Positions 32,501 to 43,717 of a stretch of DNA of 64,000 nt are shown piece after piece. The position numbers were made by a program, and so were the translations under genes. Source of the DNA: Onthophagus taurus (taxonomy: Eukaryota; Arthropoda; Insecta; Coleoptera; Scarabaeidae); contig NC_091972.1 of the NCBI RefSeq assembly GCF_036711975.1, positions 11,785,001-11,849,000 on the forward strand. Reading direction: 5' to 3'. Below the pieces are notes generated by a model. It ran no database searches. It was given only the letters and a program-made list of their open reading frames with translations, and had not been told where the DNA came from. The first letter of the stretch is position 1; every line of letters begins with the position of its first letter.

Positions 32501-35500
32501 TTTTATTCCTTGGTACAAAACCAACTTTATTCTGTCATATTCGTGCAAAACCATATATTAGGTTTGTTCCAACAAGTGGTCGGACTCGTCCGTTACTCGT
32601 CAAATGCAATCGCACACGTCAAGTAATGTCGTCACATTTCAGCGGATTTCATTGCATTATTTAACTGTGCGATTGCATGTGACGAGTCAAGCCGCTGGTT
32701 GGAACAAACCTATTATAGCCACTATGTAGTATTTATTGTCCGGACTCGCCTACTATAATCAAAATTTTGAACCATGGCGGTTACTATTTTACAATTGAAA
32801 ATTAATGCTTATTTTCTGCAAATACACCATACATGGGATACATCATTGGAAAGCTAAAAGTATGCTCTTTTCAGTAACATCATAATCAAATATAGTTTGT
32901 GTTTAAAAAAACACAACTTTATGTTGTATCTCAAAAATCATCAAGTATGTTTAAAATTTTTCAACGGCAGTATATTCTACTTAAAAAAGTGTCTTAAGAA
33001 CGTATCAACCCCATTTCTCTAATTTGAAAAATAAACGAAATATGAGCATTTTTTGAAATCACGAAAATTTGACTTTTTGGCTATAACTTAAAAACAAAAG
33101 AAGATAGATGTTTGGTGTTTGCGGGATTGGATTAGTCTCAAAAAAAGAGACCGGGACATGGCACCTACTTTTTTCGTATATCTTATAGTTTCTAAGATAG
33201 CCTATAATAACACCCAAATTTGCCCACCCTGTACATTATTATTATTATTATTTGCGTATTTTCGCAACACGTTTGGTTAAAACGCATATTTTCGGGTGAA
33301 ATACAGTTGTTTCTTGGGTTTTCGACGCACAATGCCTAAAATGTCGTTGTTTACCATCTATAAACTAAAGATAATATAAAATCTATACCTGATGCCCTAC
33401 CCGCCTCTTTAAACGTTACATTCCAATCCACCTAATTTAGTGATTTATTTCAGAATTTTGTGTAGAAATTCCACATTGAGTTAGGTCTGAAGACGCATGG
33501 CTAAATCTGATACTTTCTAGTTCTAGGTCTAGTGTTAGTTCTAGTTTTACACCAGCACTATTACTGGAACTAACACAAGATTTAGCAGTAGAATCATTCG
33601 GGTTTAGGCGTTTTTAGAAACTAGATCCACGTCGCTAACACTCGACCTAGAACTGGAATCATTCGGGTTTAGCCGTCTTGACAGACGTGTGGCTAAACCC
33701 GAATGATTCTCAATATGTTCTACACTTTTCCGCACTTTTTTTTATTTTTAATATGTTTTGATTTTTTTGGATCATTTCACATTGACTAAATCGTCGATTT
33801 TTAAGCCACATGACGATTCTTGATTTTTTCCTAAATTTTTAAGTTTATTACTTTTTTTTAGCAAATATTCTTCAAACTTTACGTAATAACGGAAATGTTT
33901 TAATAGCCGTCGATACCGCAGGGAGAGTTTTAGAATTAGCTCATATGCTAGATCAACTTTGGAGAAATAAAGATTCTGGTTTATTAGCGTATTCTTTGGC
34001 TTTATTAAATAATGTTAGCTATAACGTTGTTGAATTTGCAAAATCCCAGATTGAATGGATGAGTGATAAACTAATGAAAAGTTTCGAAGGAGCTAGGAAC
34101 AATCCGTTTCAATTTAAACATTTACAATTATGCCACAGTTTACAAGAATTAGCAAAAGTTTCCAATCCCAAAGTGGTCTTAGCAAGTTCAGCAGATATGG
34201 AAAGTGGATTTAGTCGAGAATTATTCCTCCAATGGTGTTCAAACGCAAACAACAGCATCATAATCACAACTAGAACATCTCCAGGAACCTTAGCACGAGA
34301 TTTAGTCGATAATGGCGGTGGGAGAACTATTGATTTAGATGTAAAAAAAAGGATTAAATTAGAAGGGGCTGAATTGGAGGAATACGAAAAGAGGCAAAAA
34401 GAAAAGCAACAAAGCATTACTTTTAAAGGGGAAGATATAGATTCCGATTCTGATGATGATATTGAAATGAGTATCATTTCTAAAGGTCGTCATGACATTG
34501 TTATTAAACAGGAAGGGAAAATACATGGCGGATTTTTTAAAGCAACCAAAAAACAACATCCTATGTTTCCTTTTAAAGAAGAAAAAATAAAAAGTGATGA
34601 ATATGGTGAAATTATTAAACCGGAAGATTATAAATTAGCTGATGCTGTAATTGAGCCAGAAGATAACAAAGAAAACATTGTTGTTAAAAAAGAGGAGGAT
34701 CATATATGTAATTAAATGTATAGTATGCAAAATAAGTATTTGTACAAATAACGTAAAATTAGAAAATCACGATTTATTAATTAATATTTTTGATGATTTT
34801 TTAAAAAAGGGCATTTTAATCATAGTTGACGATAGAAACTGTATTCATACAGTATAAATTTCAATAAAATTGAAAAATTATACATTTAGAATAACATTAA
34901 TATAGTAAAATCTTGATGAAAAAGTTTTAATCTACAACTTAAACTTTTTGAAGGAATAATTTGAATGCGCACAAATTTGAACAGCTATCCGCACCATTGC
35001 CTTCTGTATTAGTACTACTTTTAGTTTAATGAAAAATATACAACAATCTAACACTGAATAACAACTAAAACAAGAACTAATAGCAGCATTAGAACTAAAA
35101 CTAGACCTGGAACTAGAAACATTGGGGTTTAGCTGCATGTCTCTTAAGACAGCTAAACCCGAATGTTTCTAGTTCCAGGTCTAGAGTTCAATAAAAATTT
35201 ACAACAATCTTGCACTGAATAACAACTAAAACTACAATTAGAAACATTCGGGTTTAGCCCTTTTTTCGACTTTGAAGTTTAAAAAAAAACTGTTAAAAAT
35301 CTTGTTGCATAGCAGTTATCTACATAAAAATACAATCCCGCGGACTGTATGAATATGGTTTTTTGGTAATTTTTCGAATGGTGTACGAATAAGGATTTTG
35401 CATACAATAACCGTTTCGTATTTGTTATAATAACATTTTTTAGGTGAAACAACAGAAGCTCCAACAAAATGTATAGTTTTACATCGAACTGTACAAGTAA

Positions 35501-36316
35501 ATGCCCAAGTACAATACATTGATTTCGAAGGTCGTTCAGACGGTGAATCTTTATTGAAAATTTTATCACAATTAAGACCGCGTCGAGTAATCGTCATAAG
35601 AGGTGACCCAGAAAGTACTGAAACCCTCGTAAAACATTGCAAAGAAAACGTTGAATCCCGCGTTTTTAGCCCGTCCAGGGGCGAAACTGTCGATGCTACA
35701 AGTGAAACGCATATTTATCAAGTACTTTTTAATTTCACTTTTAAAGGAATACAAATTTTAAATTGTTTTATTTTTTAGGTGCGTCTTACTGATGCATTAG
35801 TATCCCAATTGGAATTTCAAAAAGGTAAAGATGCCGAATTGGCTTGGATTAATGCTCAAATTTTAATCAGGGAGAGTCAGGTTGATGCAAAACCAGCCGG
35901 TTTAGATGATGAAGAAGAGGCAATGGAAGGTTGATTTGAATTCTCATTTTTTATTTATTTATTAATTTATTTTTTTTGTAGTTGAAGAAGAAAGCACTAA
36001 AATTTTGACATTAGAACCTTTATTAAACAACAATATTCCACACGATACAGTTTTCATCAATGAATTAAAACTTTCTGAGTTCAAACAGGTTTTGGCTAAA
36101 TCAAACATTACCTCTGAATTTTCTGGAGGTGTTTTATGGTGTTGTAATGGGACAATCGCTATAAGAAGGGTAATTTTTAATTAATGAATAAAACCGTATC
36201 AATTTATTTTGTTTTATTTTTAGATTGAATCTGGTCGTGTTTTAATTGAAGGGTGTATTTCTGAAGAATATTATAAAGTTCGCGAATTACTTTATGAACA
36301 ATATGCTATTTTATAA
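29511..36316 (+). CDS. Cpsf100: Cleavage and polyadenylation specificity factor subunit 2 (CPSF100)
   Basis: Seven exons: 29511-29659, 29713-30224, 33862-34707, 35444-35721, 35779-35929, 35982-36169, 36224-36316, giving 738 aa (human about 782). The phases close correctly at every junction. The start [16 protein letters not shown] and segments such as [45 protein letters not shown] and LLYEQYAIL match CPSF2 closely. It is part of the nuclear mRNA 3'-end processing complex, with CPSF73 and symplekin. The metallo-beta-lactamase/beta-CASP fold is non-catalytic: the zinc motif position reads SYPDVSH instead of an HxHxDH type. An acidic linker ([11 protein letters not shown]) lies near residue 411. 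Intron 2 is 3.6 kb and full of repeats; the others except intron 3 are short. Poly(A) signal at 36344-36349. Confidence 0.96.
30577..31605. repeat. Foldback element 1 in CPSF2 intron 2
   Basis: Outer arms start ACAGGTGTCCAAATTTCGAT at about 30577 and end in the reverse complement near 31600, each roughly 200 bp long. Inside, a palindromic unit of about 340 bp (30730-31070) occurs twice in tandem (second copy about 31085-31440). Each unit has its own arms (TTTCAGACACCTCCTGTATC and complement). No coding capacity. It looks like a non-autonomous DNA transposon. Confidence 0.8.
31605..33236. repeat. Foldback element 2 in CPSF2 intron 2
   Basis: Arms of about 480 bp: 31605-32086 and 32745-33236, with outer ends CAGGGTGGGCAAATTTGGGT. 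The arms diverge by scattered changes. The central 660 bp contains an unrelated small inverted-repeat insert. Its left end touches the right end of foldback element 1. Confidence 0.85.
32559..32712. repeat. MITE-like inverted repeat nested in foldback element 2
   Basis: About 154 bp with ends TAGGTTTGTTCCAAC and GTTGGAACAAACCTA. Arms of about 55 bp share GACTCGTC and ATGCAATCGCAC. A TA-type target site is possible. Transposase family unknown. Confidence 0.65.
33480..33712. repeat. CTAG-rich hairpin repeat, copy 1
   Basis: A degenerate run of CTAGTTCTAGGTCTAGTGTTAG-like units followed by a near-perfect hairpin. The stem is CATTCGGGTTTAGCC paired with GGCTAAACCCGAATG, and the loop is GTCTTGACAGACGTGT. 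A decayed second hairpin arm is seen at the left. It lies just before exon 3 of CPSF2. Confidence 0.75.
35030..35265. repeat. CTAG-rich hairpin repeat, copy 2
   Basis: Contains two runs of the form ACAACAATCT..CACTGAATAACAACTAAAAC, CTAG-rich sequence, and the CGGGTTTAGC/GCTAAACCCG hairpin with a changed loop. It lies in CPSF2 intron 3. Confidence 0.75.
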
Positions 36317-36343
36317 AATATGATTGGAGATTAAATTATTTTT

Positions 36344-36349
36344 AATAAA
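36344..36349 (+). terminator. CPSF2 polyadenylation signal
   Basis: AATAAA 28 bp after the stop codon. Confidence 0.7.
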
Positions 36350-36689
36350 CATTAATTTTAAGTTTTGAATGAATTTGGCGAACACATTTTGTTTCACCCT
36401 ATTTAAATTTCATTTTTGATTAAACCCTTAAGGACTAATTCTTTTTCATATACTTGCAAATACGCATAAGTCCTAAGTTTAAAAAATTTAGTGTGCTATG
36501 AAAATTTGACACTTTAAACTGCCATTTCCCATCTTTTGTTTAAACAAAAACATGCGTTTACTACTAAAGCTTGGATCTATTCTTAAAATACAAATTATGA
36601 ACCAATCAGGTAACAGAAATAATCCCCACCAGTCGATTTCATTCATGTTCACTTATCTGCTAAGCATCATCTATCCATCTTTGTTTACT

Positions 36690-36849
36690 TGTGTACAGTT
36701 TTTAGAGGAGGCGACTGCTGTGTTGTTGTGCGCGGGTGTTTCTTAGCAATTGTTTTTACGAACGAACGTGCGTTTTTATATATTTTGGAAGCCGAATCAT
36801 CCAACCCGTTCGATTCCCAACTGAAGGAACGAGTTTCGTTCGACTTAAG
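36690..36849 (+). other. Candidate promoter and 5' UTR exon of the large downstream gene
   Basis: GC-richer than its surroundings, with AGGAGGCGACTGC, TTTTTATATATTTTGG and CGTTCGATTCCC stretches. It ends in TTAAG followed by a good donor GTAAGAG at 36850. There is no ATG-started frame leading to the donor, so it would be non-coding. The next acceptor that fits is at 43711. This is an inference from sequence only. Confidence 0.4.
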
Positions 36850-38170
36850 GTAAGAGATTTCATTTAGAATTGAAAAAAAAACTTCTTAGCTATAAATACG
36901 AAACTGACTTAACCTCAAAAAAGTTAAGTATGGGGTTGATTAAAAAAAAATTTCTACTTTTATATAATTTTATAATTTATATTCTTTTTTGGTTATTTTA
37001 TAACTAATTTAATAATTTTTTATTGATGCGATAAGATAGATAACATTTTTGCGCATAAAATTTACTGGAATCTACTAAAAGCAAGCTCATCTATTCGATA
37101 AACAGATAAGTTTTTTTGCGAAGTATTTTAACTTTCAACTTTCGTAAGCAGATAAAATAGTCAGGAGAGACGTGAACGGTGATAAACAATATTTTAAAAG
37201 GCAGACATGGGATGGATTTGAATTGCAATGAGCGTGGTTGGCCACAGTTTGGAATGTTAAAGACGTCTTGAGATTCGCGCAGACTGGCGTCTGTCTTCTC
37301 CTCGTCCACAACAGTCTCTTATAATAGTTTGAGTCTCCGTCCAAACGTTCAAATACATCACCAGAAAGACCGTGCTGGTATTATTTCTTTTAAAGGTTTC
37401 CGATTCCGGGAATTCCTATTGTTCGGGTTTTAAAAAGAAAATGTATACCAAGACACCTATTGTGCCTATGCGATTTCGAAAAAGATAAATGACGATAGGA
37501 AAAAAGAGGAAGTTTAGTTCCGCATTTTTAAATCAAAAAAAATTATTTTTTAACAGATTTTATAAACTAGATTTTCAGCAACAGGCAGATGGTTTTTCAT
37601 CAATCCCAGCCTTTAACACACCATGCTATAAATGCCAAAGTCGGGACCCAAAGAACCCCTAAACTCTTGTAAACACGACAGTAGGCGTTTTGAGGGTGTG
37701 GTTAATGCTTAGGTTTTTTTTTTGTAGTTTGGGGTTAAATGTTTTAGGTAAAAGGAACAAGATTGGGAATTTAGATAAAATTTTTGGTGAGAAACATTAT
37801 TTGTACTCGATTAGTTTAATTACGCTCTCCTATATTATTGCGTGACAGAAAAATAGACAGATTAATAAATACATTTCGTATCATAGAATCAAGTTGATAC
37901 CAACAACTTACATAAGTCGCAGTAATGGCAAATCCTCATCTTAAATCAACAGGCAAAAAAATGTAGGAATTCCCAAAGAGCTTAGGATATCCAAAGGATT
38001 TTCAATTACTTTGAATATGTTGATCCATTTTATGGAAAATTTCTAAGAAACCATAATTAACATTAATAGCCTAAAACCGGCCATGACGATCTATCCCTTC
38101 TTCATCATTGGTCATAATTGAAGAATTTCTTCTATCTCTTTTTAAGTCTTTTGTCTTGTACTCTATAATC
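36850..38170. other. AT-rich sequence, no gene seen
   Basis: Open stretches on both strands are short and lack motifs or codon bias. Possibly the first intron of the gene that has exons at 43.7, 51.5 and 63.7 kb. Confidence 0.4.
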
Positions 38171-38179
38171 TAGAGACGT

Positions 38180-38395
38180 GGCTGGCATGATGAATTCCAG
38201 CTTTTATATCACCTTTTGGGCGGGCGTCCAAGAAATCTGTTTAATTTTTCATCCTTTGCAATTTTCTGGTTTGGGACCATCGGACTATATCATGGACACC
38301 GCAGAGATCTCTGATTTCTTTGCTTCTCTTATGGTCCCTCAGGGTGTAGCCTGCTATGGATCGTAGGATCCTCATCTTTCGACCCTATGTCAGCT
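38180..38395 (-). mobile_element. Decayed LINE C-terminal tail
   Basis: The minus strand reads SIAGYTLRDHKRSKEIRDLC and GVHDIVRWSQTR, the known tail pattern (xxAGYTLRDxKRxxxIRxxCgVxxIvrW). Only this short part is present. Confidence 0.65.
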
Positions 38396-38399
38396 ATTA

Positions 38400-40550
38400 A
38401 ATAAATAGGTTTTTACTTAATACATAATGTTTTCATTGTAGTCAGGTATAAGATTCCATAATGTCGACTACTAACACTAGTACTTTTACAACATGTGGTG
38501 TAAAGAAAGATTTTCATCTTCTTCTAGTTGGACATCAACCTAAGTAGATTTCTTTTTTTTTTTAGTCTTGTTTCCAAACAACCCTGCAACAAAACTTCAG
38601 TTTTGTCACAACGAGTAACTTCTTGAGGTTCCTCCTCTTTTCTATAGAAGCAATCCAAATCCTTAGGTCTGATGGAAGACAACACTTAATTTCGTTTTGG
38701 CTTCTAAGCAACCTTTTTGAAGTCTTCTTTGTAGTTCCTTGGTTTTCCTAATAATGAAGATTGCAGATCTTATTTTGAAGTTTCAAGAAAAATCTAATAC
38801 CTTATTCATAAACTTCTCTTGCAATACCGGTATATATAAATACTAATAGATCCTAATGTTCAAAAATGGAGTTAACTAGAACCTAGCCATATCTTTGCGA
38901 TATAGCACAAAATCGAAGAATAATAACTTATTTGTAGACTATGCAGATGCTTGGAGGCTTGGATCTTACAAGAAAAGGTGTTTAGTTTACATCCACTGAG
39001 ATAGATAGCATCCTACTAAAGCTGGAATTCCGGCATAATATCCTTTTCCTTTCTATATGTTGCAAATATATCAGCTGACATCTTCATGTTGATATCTTCT
39101 ATGTAGATACCACAGAATCCGATACCATAACTTTGGTATTAGATGCAAAACGACTTGGGCATATGAATAGAACGTTATTGAATAATTGTTACTGGATAAC
39201 TATCTAAAATGTTGATAACCTTATTAATATATTCAAATGAGATGCTCGTCAAATCTTCATTACTTTTATTAGCAAAGATCAGAGTTTTTCAATTAGCTTC
39301 CAATACTTTCCTTCGAGGAGATTGGTAAAGATGTAATTATCTTGTTTTCGATTCTATTCTTTTATTTTATTGTAATTACCTATAAAATCACTCAATAAAT
39401 GATGAATTGATTATCAAGCAACCTCTATGATTTATTTCCTTGCAGATGCTGATCACAATCGTACTTCTTCAATTCTCTATTTGTTTCTAAATCACATTCC
39501 TTATTCCTATTCTGACATAATGCTCAAAATTCAGTAAGCTTGCAAAGTGCTTGTAGTTGTATTTTTGTGTAGTGATTTACAAAACGTGTGATATGCAAGT
39601 GGTTTTTGTATATGTAACGGTGCAAAAGTCAAGATATGATGATTTACTAATACTAATAAAGGCAAACAAATCGATTGATCAATAAGCAATAGTTACACTA
39701 TCTACTATCTCTCATTGGTACTCAAAAAACAAACTATAAGTATCGCAGTAAAAAACAACAAAGGAAATGTTGACAGATCGTGCAAATTGATTTGCACAAC
39801 GTATACTAAAAAATTGGAGACTTCCAATTCAATTCCATTCCTAGCTTTTGATTATTTACTTACTACTAAATTGCGATCTGCTACTGATAAGCTGGAATAA
39901 CAACGTTAATTTTTGACCATTATCATTCTTATCATCTAGGTACTTACCCTTGTGTTTTGTATTACCTTTTTTTAGTTAAAAACTTAAAATCGTTACTGAT
40001 AAGCTACTATGATTATATTGAAATAAAATATTAAAAACATTTAAACACTGTAAAATAAATGTTTAATGATCGCGTTTATCTGATTTATTTCGAACATAAG
40101 TAAAATGTGAGTGACAAGTAAATAATAAGTGGGTGCTTGAATCAATTAATTAATTATTGCCCTAGTATCATCTTTTTCTATAGTCAGAATGATAGATATT
40201 GTAATGAATTTATTTACCCATTTATGAAATTTTTCGAATAATTTTTTTTTATCGATTGTACTGAATGATTTGCAGATATTGGTCTGTTTGTTAGCATATT
40301 TAGTTTCGTCACTATAAATAAAATGCATCCTGCAATGCAATTTTCGCTTAAAGGTTATTTTATAGGTCATGTCTCACAATCAGTTAGTTTGGTGTGAATA
40401 TTATTTTTTGTCAAATCATAAAAGTCTTATAGGACGTGTTATAATTTCAATATTAAAAAAAAATATATAATAATAATAATATATTACACCAACAGATGCA
40501 TATATTGATACCCAATTTGTGCATTTAAGGCTATCATGTCTTTGCATGTC
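38400..40550. other. AT-rich sequence, no gene seen
   Basis: No reading frame with recognisable motifs. Part of it is probably old transposon sequence, but I cannot assign it. Confidence 0.4.
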
Positions 40551-40559
40551 ATTACGCCA

Positions 40560-41310
40560 CATTATACCATTGGATCGAACCTTATGGTTTCAATTGTGAA
40601 TGTTGAACGGCAGGTTCAAGCCTTTATCCAACCTGACTGTGAAGAGCTTAAGGTATTACGATACATTAAATGTTATGTCATTGCGTCCATTGTTAGACAT
40701 AGGTTTCCATTGTTGCTCCATTCGAGCAACCGTTTTGTCCACTGCTCATTCTTAATTTGTACTATAGGACCCATCCAGTTCCATTGCAGTTTTACCACAA
40801 CGTTGACAACATCATTCACGCCAGATCTTCTTCATTTAGTAGGTCTTTATATCGTATGTGGTCCCTCAGGGTTACACTCAGCAGCGACCTCTCCATCTTT
40901 CTTTGCGGTACTTTCAGCTTCCTGATCAGTAATGTTAAAGTTTCAGAGGTGTATGTTATAACCGGCAGCATGCACTGATTGAAAAAATTTCTTTTTTATA
41001 TCGCTCTTGAAGTTATCTCTAAGTTTCCCGCATATTGCCAATGTAAGAGTAAGCCTTTTGTTTAGCCCAATTTTTACACCTCCTGTAATTTCTTCAGCAT
41101 CAGTTTCATCTTTCCAAGACTATCTGAAATAAGGACTACATCGTCGGCGAAGCACAAATTACTCAGGTGTCAATGTTTAGACCTTTTTAGGGTCAATTCA
41201 GCAGTTTAAATGCACTCTCCAAGACTGTCATGAACAATTTGGAGGTCATTGTGTCGCCTGGTCTTAGCCCACGTCCAATTATGGGGTATTCGGTAAGTAC
41301 TTTCCTGCAA
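40560..41310 (-). mobile_element. Decayed LINE, reverse transcriptase with FADD box
   Basis: The minus strand reads IGRGLRPGDTMTSKLFMTVL (the RQGD...SPKLF motif), then LSNLCFADDVVLISDSLGKM with the FADD catalytic box, then sequence of the thumb region toward 40560. Frames are broken. About 750 bp of one element. Confidence 0.75.
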
Positions 41311-43200
41311 TTTTACTGTCATTGTAATTAAATAAATACTGTATAAGACTTAGTAAATTAATATTGCATAAACAAGGAGAGTGACTCAATCAAGTGTTCG
41401 ATCTGCTATATACTAATGTTGAAACTGTGAATGCAGTTAGTTTGGTGCTATCTTTATCGATGACTAAGTTGTTTAGCCTACAAATTTAGCATTATTCAAC
41501 AATTTTTTCAGCTTTTCCTTAGCCCTGAAACTGCCGCTTCAAACTTGACCAAATTTTGTTTGAGGCTTATTGTTTGAATAATCTCATTAACTAAAGTGCG
41601 GCAAAAATATCTATTACAATGTGGAATTGAGCAAAAAATAATATTAAATGGAAAGAAGAATTTTAATATAAAAGTACAAAGTCTAATCCTTTAATCTTCA
41701 AGGCACGAAGGTCGCAAGTTTGTATTGCTTTGATTAGCTAGTAACTGAATTGTTTTGTTTAAATACCGATAAATTTAATTATAATTAATTATGTAATTAA
41801 ATAAATGATGATAATAAATCTTTTAAGCTTCCTTTTTTAGTCCCTATGAAGCAACATACCAATAATCAACACTCGAAGATTCACTCAAAATTTTCGATAA
41901 GGCACGGTTTGTTGAATCGTCGTATTTTTGATCACTTCATTTTGAAACATCTGTACTGTGTATATGAGTGAACGTAAAAACAAAAAGAAATAAATAGGTT
42001 AATAATAAACGTTTGATAAATACAAACATATAAATTTATAAATAATGTTAAAATTTGGGTGGTGCCGAAGAAATTTCCCGGCAAACATTAAAACGTTGAT
42101 CTATACACGTCTCATTTTATCTCTTATCAAAAAGCGATATTAATTATAATAAACGTATCAATAAAAATTCCGTTATCTTTAGTTATTACTACTATATACA
42201 AGGAGAAATTTTTTTAGTCTGAGTGGATTTCTAACCGTCCTTACATCGTCGGCTTTTTAAAACCAAGATAAGAGTGAGTTTATTATTATTATTATTTTTT
42301 TTTATTCAATAATTAACCGAACTACTTAATACAATTATTTGTATACCGAGGCGGAAGAAATTTATCTTTAACGTGCCGTTGATAAATTGTAACTTAGCCC
42401 ACTTTCAGTCGAGTTATATTACCGAGACCGTTTAAGATAAATCGCAACTAAGGTAAACACAGTATTTTTTTCCTCTTCGAGAAATAAATCGATCAAATTT
42501 ATGGTATATATTTTGTAGCCTAGAATCATATTCTAACAAAATAGAGTTTTATTAAAATTTATGATTACAATGAATTGCTGAACAGAAATTTCTTTGATAT
42601 TATCAACATACTGTATGCTCAGAATATTTAGAAATTGTATTAAGTTACACTCTACTGTAAAATGTTTTTATATGATTTGATAAATTGCTCACAGCGCCAT
42701 CTATCATTAAAAAATTGTTATGATGTGTAATATAATCTCCCTGTATTAGTAAAGGAATTCATTTAGTTATCTAGTTCAAGATAACGGGGACGGGACAATC
42801 TTAGTATGAAAATCTTTCTTTTGGAGTAATAGCAGGTGATTTTCTGTTCATTAAGCTTTCTCTTTGGCTTCTTATTCGATCTTGCATATAACGCATAGTT
42901 TGTTTTTTTTTCGATTGAAGTGAGATTACCTTCTTCCTCAATCAATCAAAATTTTTATTAATCAGTTAATGTACTAATAACTTTTATAATGGCAGATGTT
43001 TTAGTTTTGCAAATAAAGTAACGACTTTTTTTGACTTCTCTAACAATTTCTACAAAATACTATTTAAGTTTTAACTCAAAGTTATGCCCCAAAATCATGA
43101 TCAATGATGATCAATTTTGCAAGTTTTTCTCGCTTGTGGATTTTGTAAATAAATAAGATATACAAAAAACTTTTGATGTTAAAGGTATATATTCTCGGTT
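41310..43200. other. AT-rich sequence, no gene seen
   Basis: No supported feature. Probably intronic. Confidence 0.4.
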
Positions 43201-43221
43201 ATGTACAAATCTGATCAAAAG

Positions 43222-43428
43222 TTATATTTTGTTTGAAGAAAAAAAAGTGATGAGCCCGTAGAAAATTGTTCCCAGGCAAAATATGAGGGCCATCGTAACC
43301 CGATACATCGAAGGAAGATCTGCAACAGGTGGCATGCATACTTTGAAACAAGGTTTGTCCTCCTCCCTCGTAGGAGGGTCGTATAGCGTTTCGATTCGTG
43401 TGAAGAACAGCCGGTTCGTTGATGTCAT
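43222..43428 (-). CDS. Possible small single-pass membrane protein, 68 aa
   Basis: An uninterrupted frame from an ATG in good insect context (GCAAAATGA) encodes 68 residues. The first 40 are polar with DPPTREEDKP and a Cys pair (CFKVC); then comes one membrane segment, MALIFCLGTIFYGLITFF, and a short SSNKI end. It lies antisense to the large gene, about 280 bp from that gene's first coding exon. The codon use and clean layout (soluble part, Pro-rich hinge, one helix) suggest a real protein, but I do not recognise a family. It could also be a chance frame. The frame can be extended upstream only with a non-ATG start. Confidence 0.4.
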   Translation of the reverse strand: MTSTNRLFFTRIETLYDPPTREEDKPCFKVCMPPVADLPSMYRVTMALIFCLGTIFYGLITFFSSNKI

Positions 43429-43717
43429 TTTGCTCGACGATTTTTGTGTAAAATTTAAAATTGATAGAGGAAGGACTTTCACTCGATAAATCTGGTTTTA
43501 TTAAGTAAATTTCCCGGTCTCGGTCTCCGTTTCCTCCGGTCCATTGAACTTCACACTTTTCTTATAAAATCTAGACCGGTTCCCATGCACACCAACCTTT
43601 GCACGTTTATTTTTAAGGTTTATTTAGTTGATTGCTCAAACTGATTATTCCTAACGATATCCTGCTACTTGTTTCATATCTACATGGTTATATTTATATT
43701 AATTATTTTAGATTAAA

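Noticed and set aside
34109-34477. Minus-strand open frame of 122 codons
   Set aside because: Antisense shadow of CPSF2 exon 3, with no motif of its own.
40536-40925. Open frame of 129 codons on the + strand
   Set aside because: It is antisense to a decayed LINE reverse transcriptase that reads on the minus strand.
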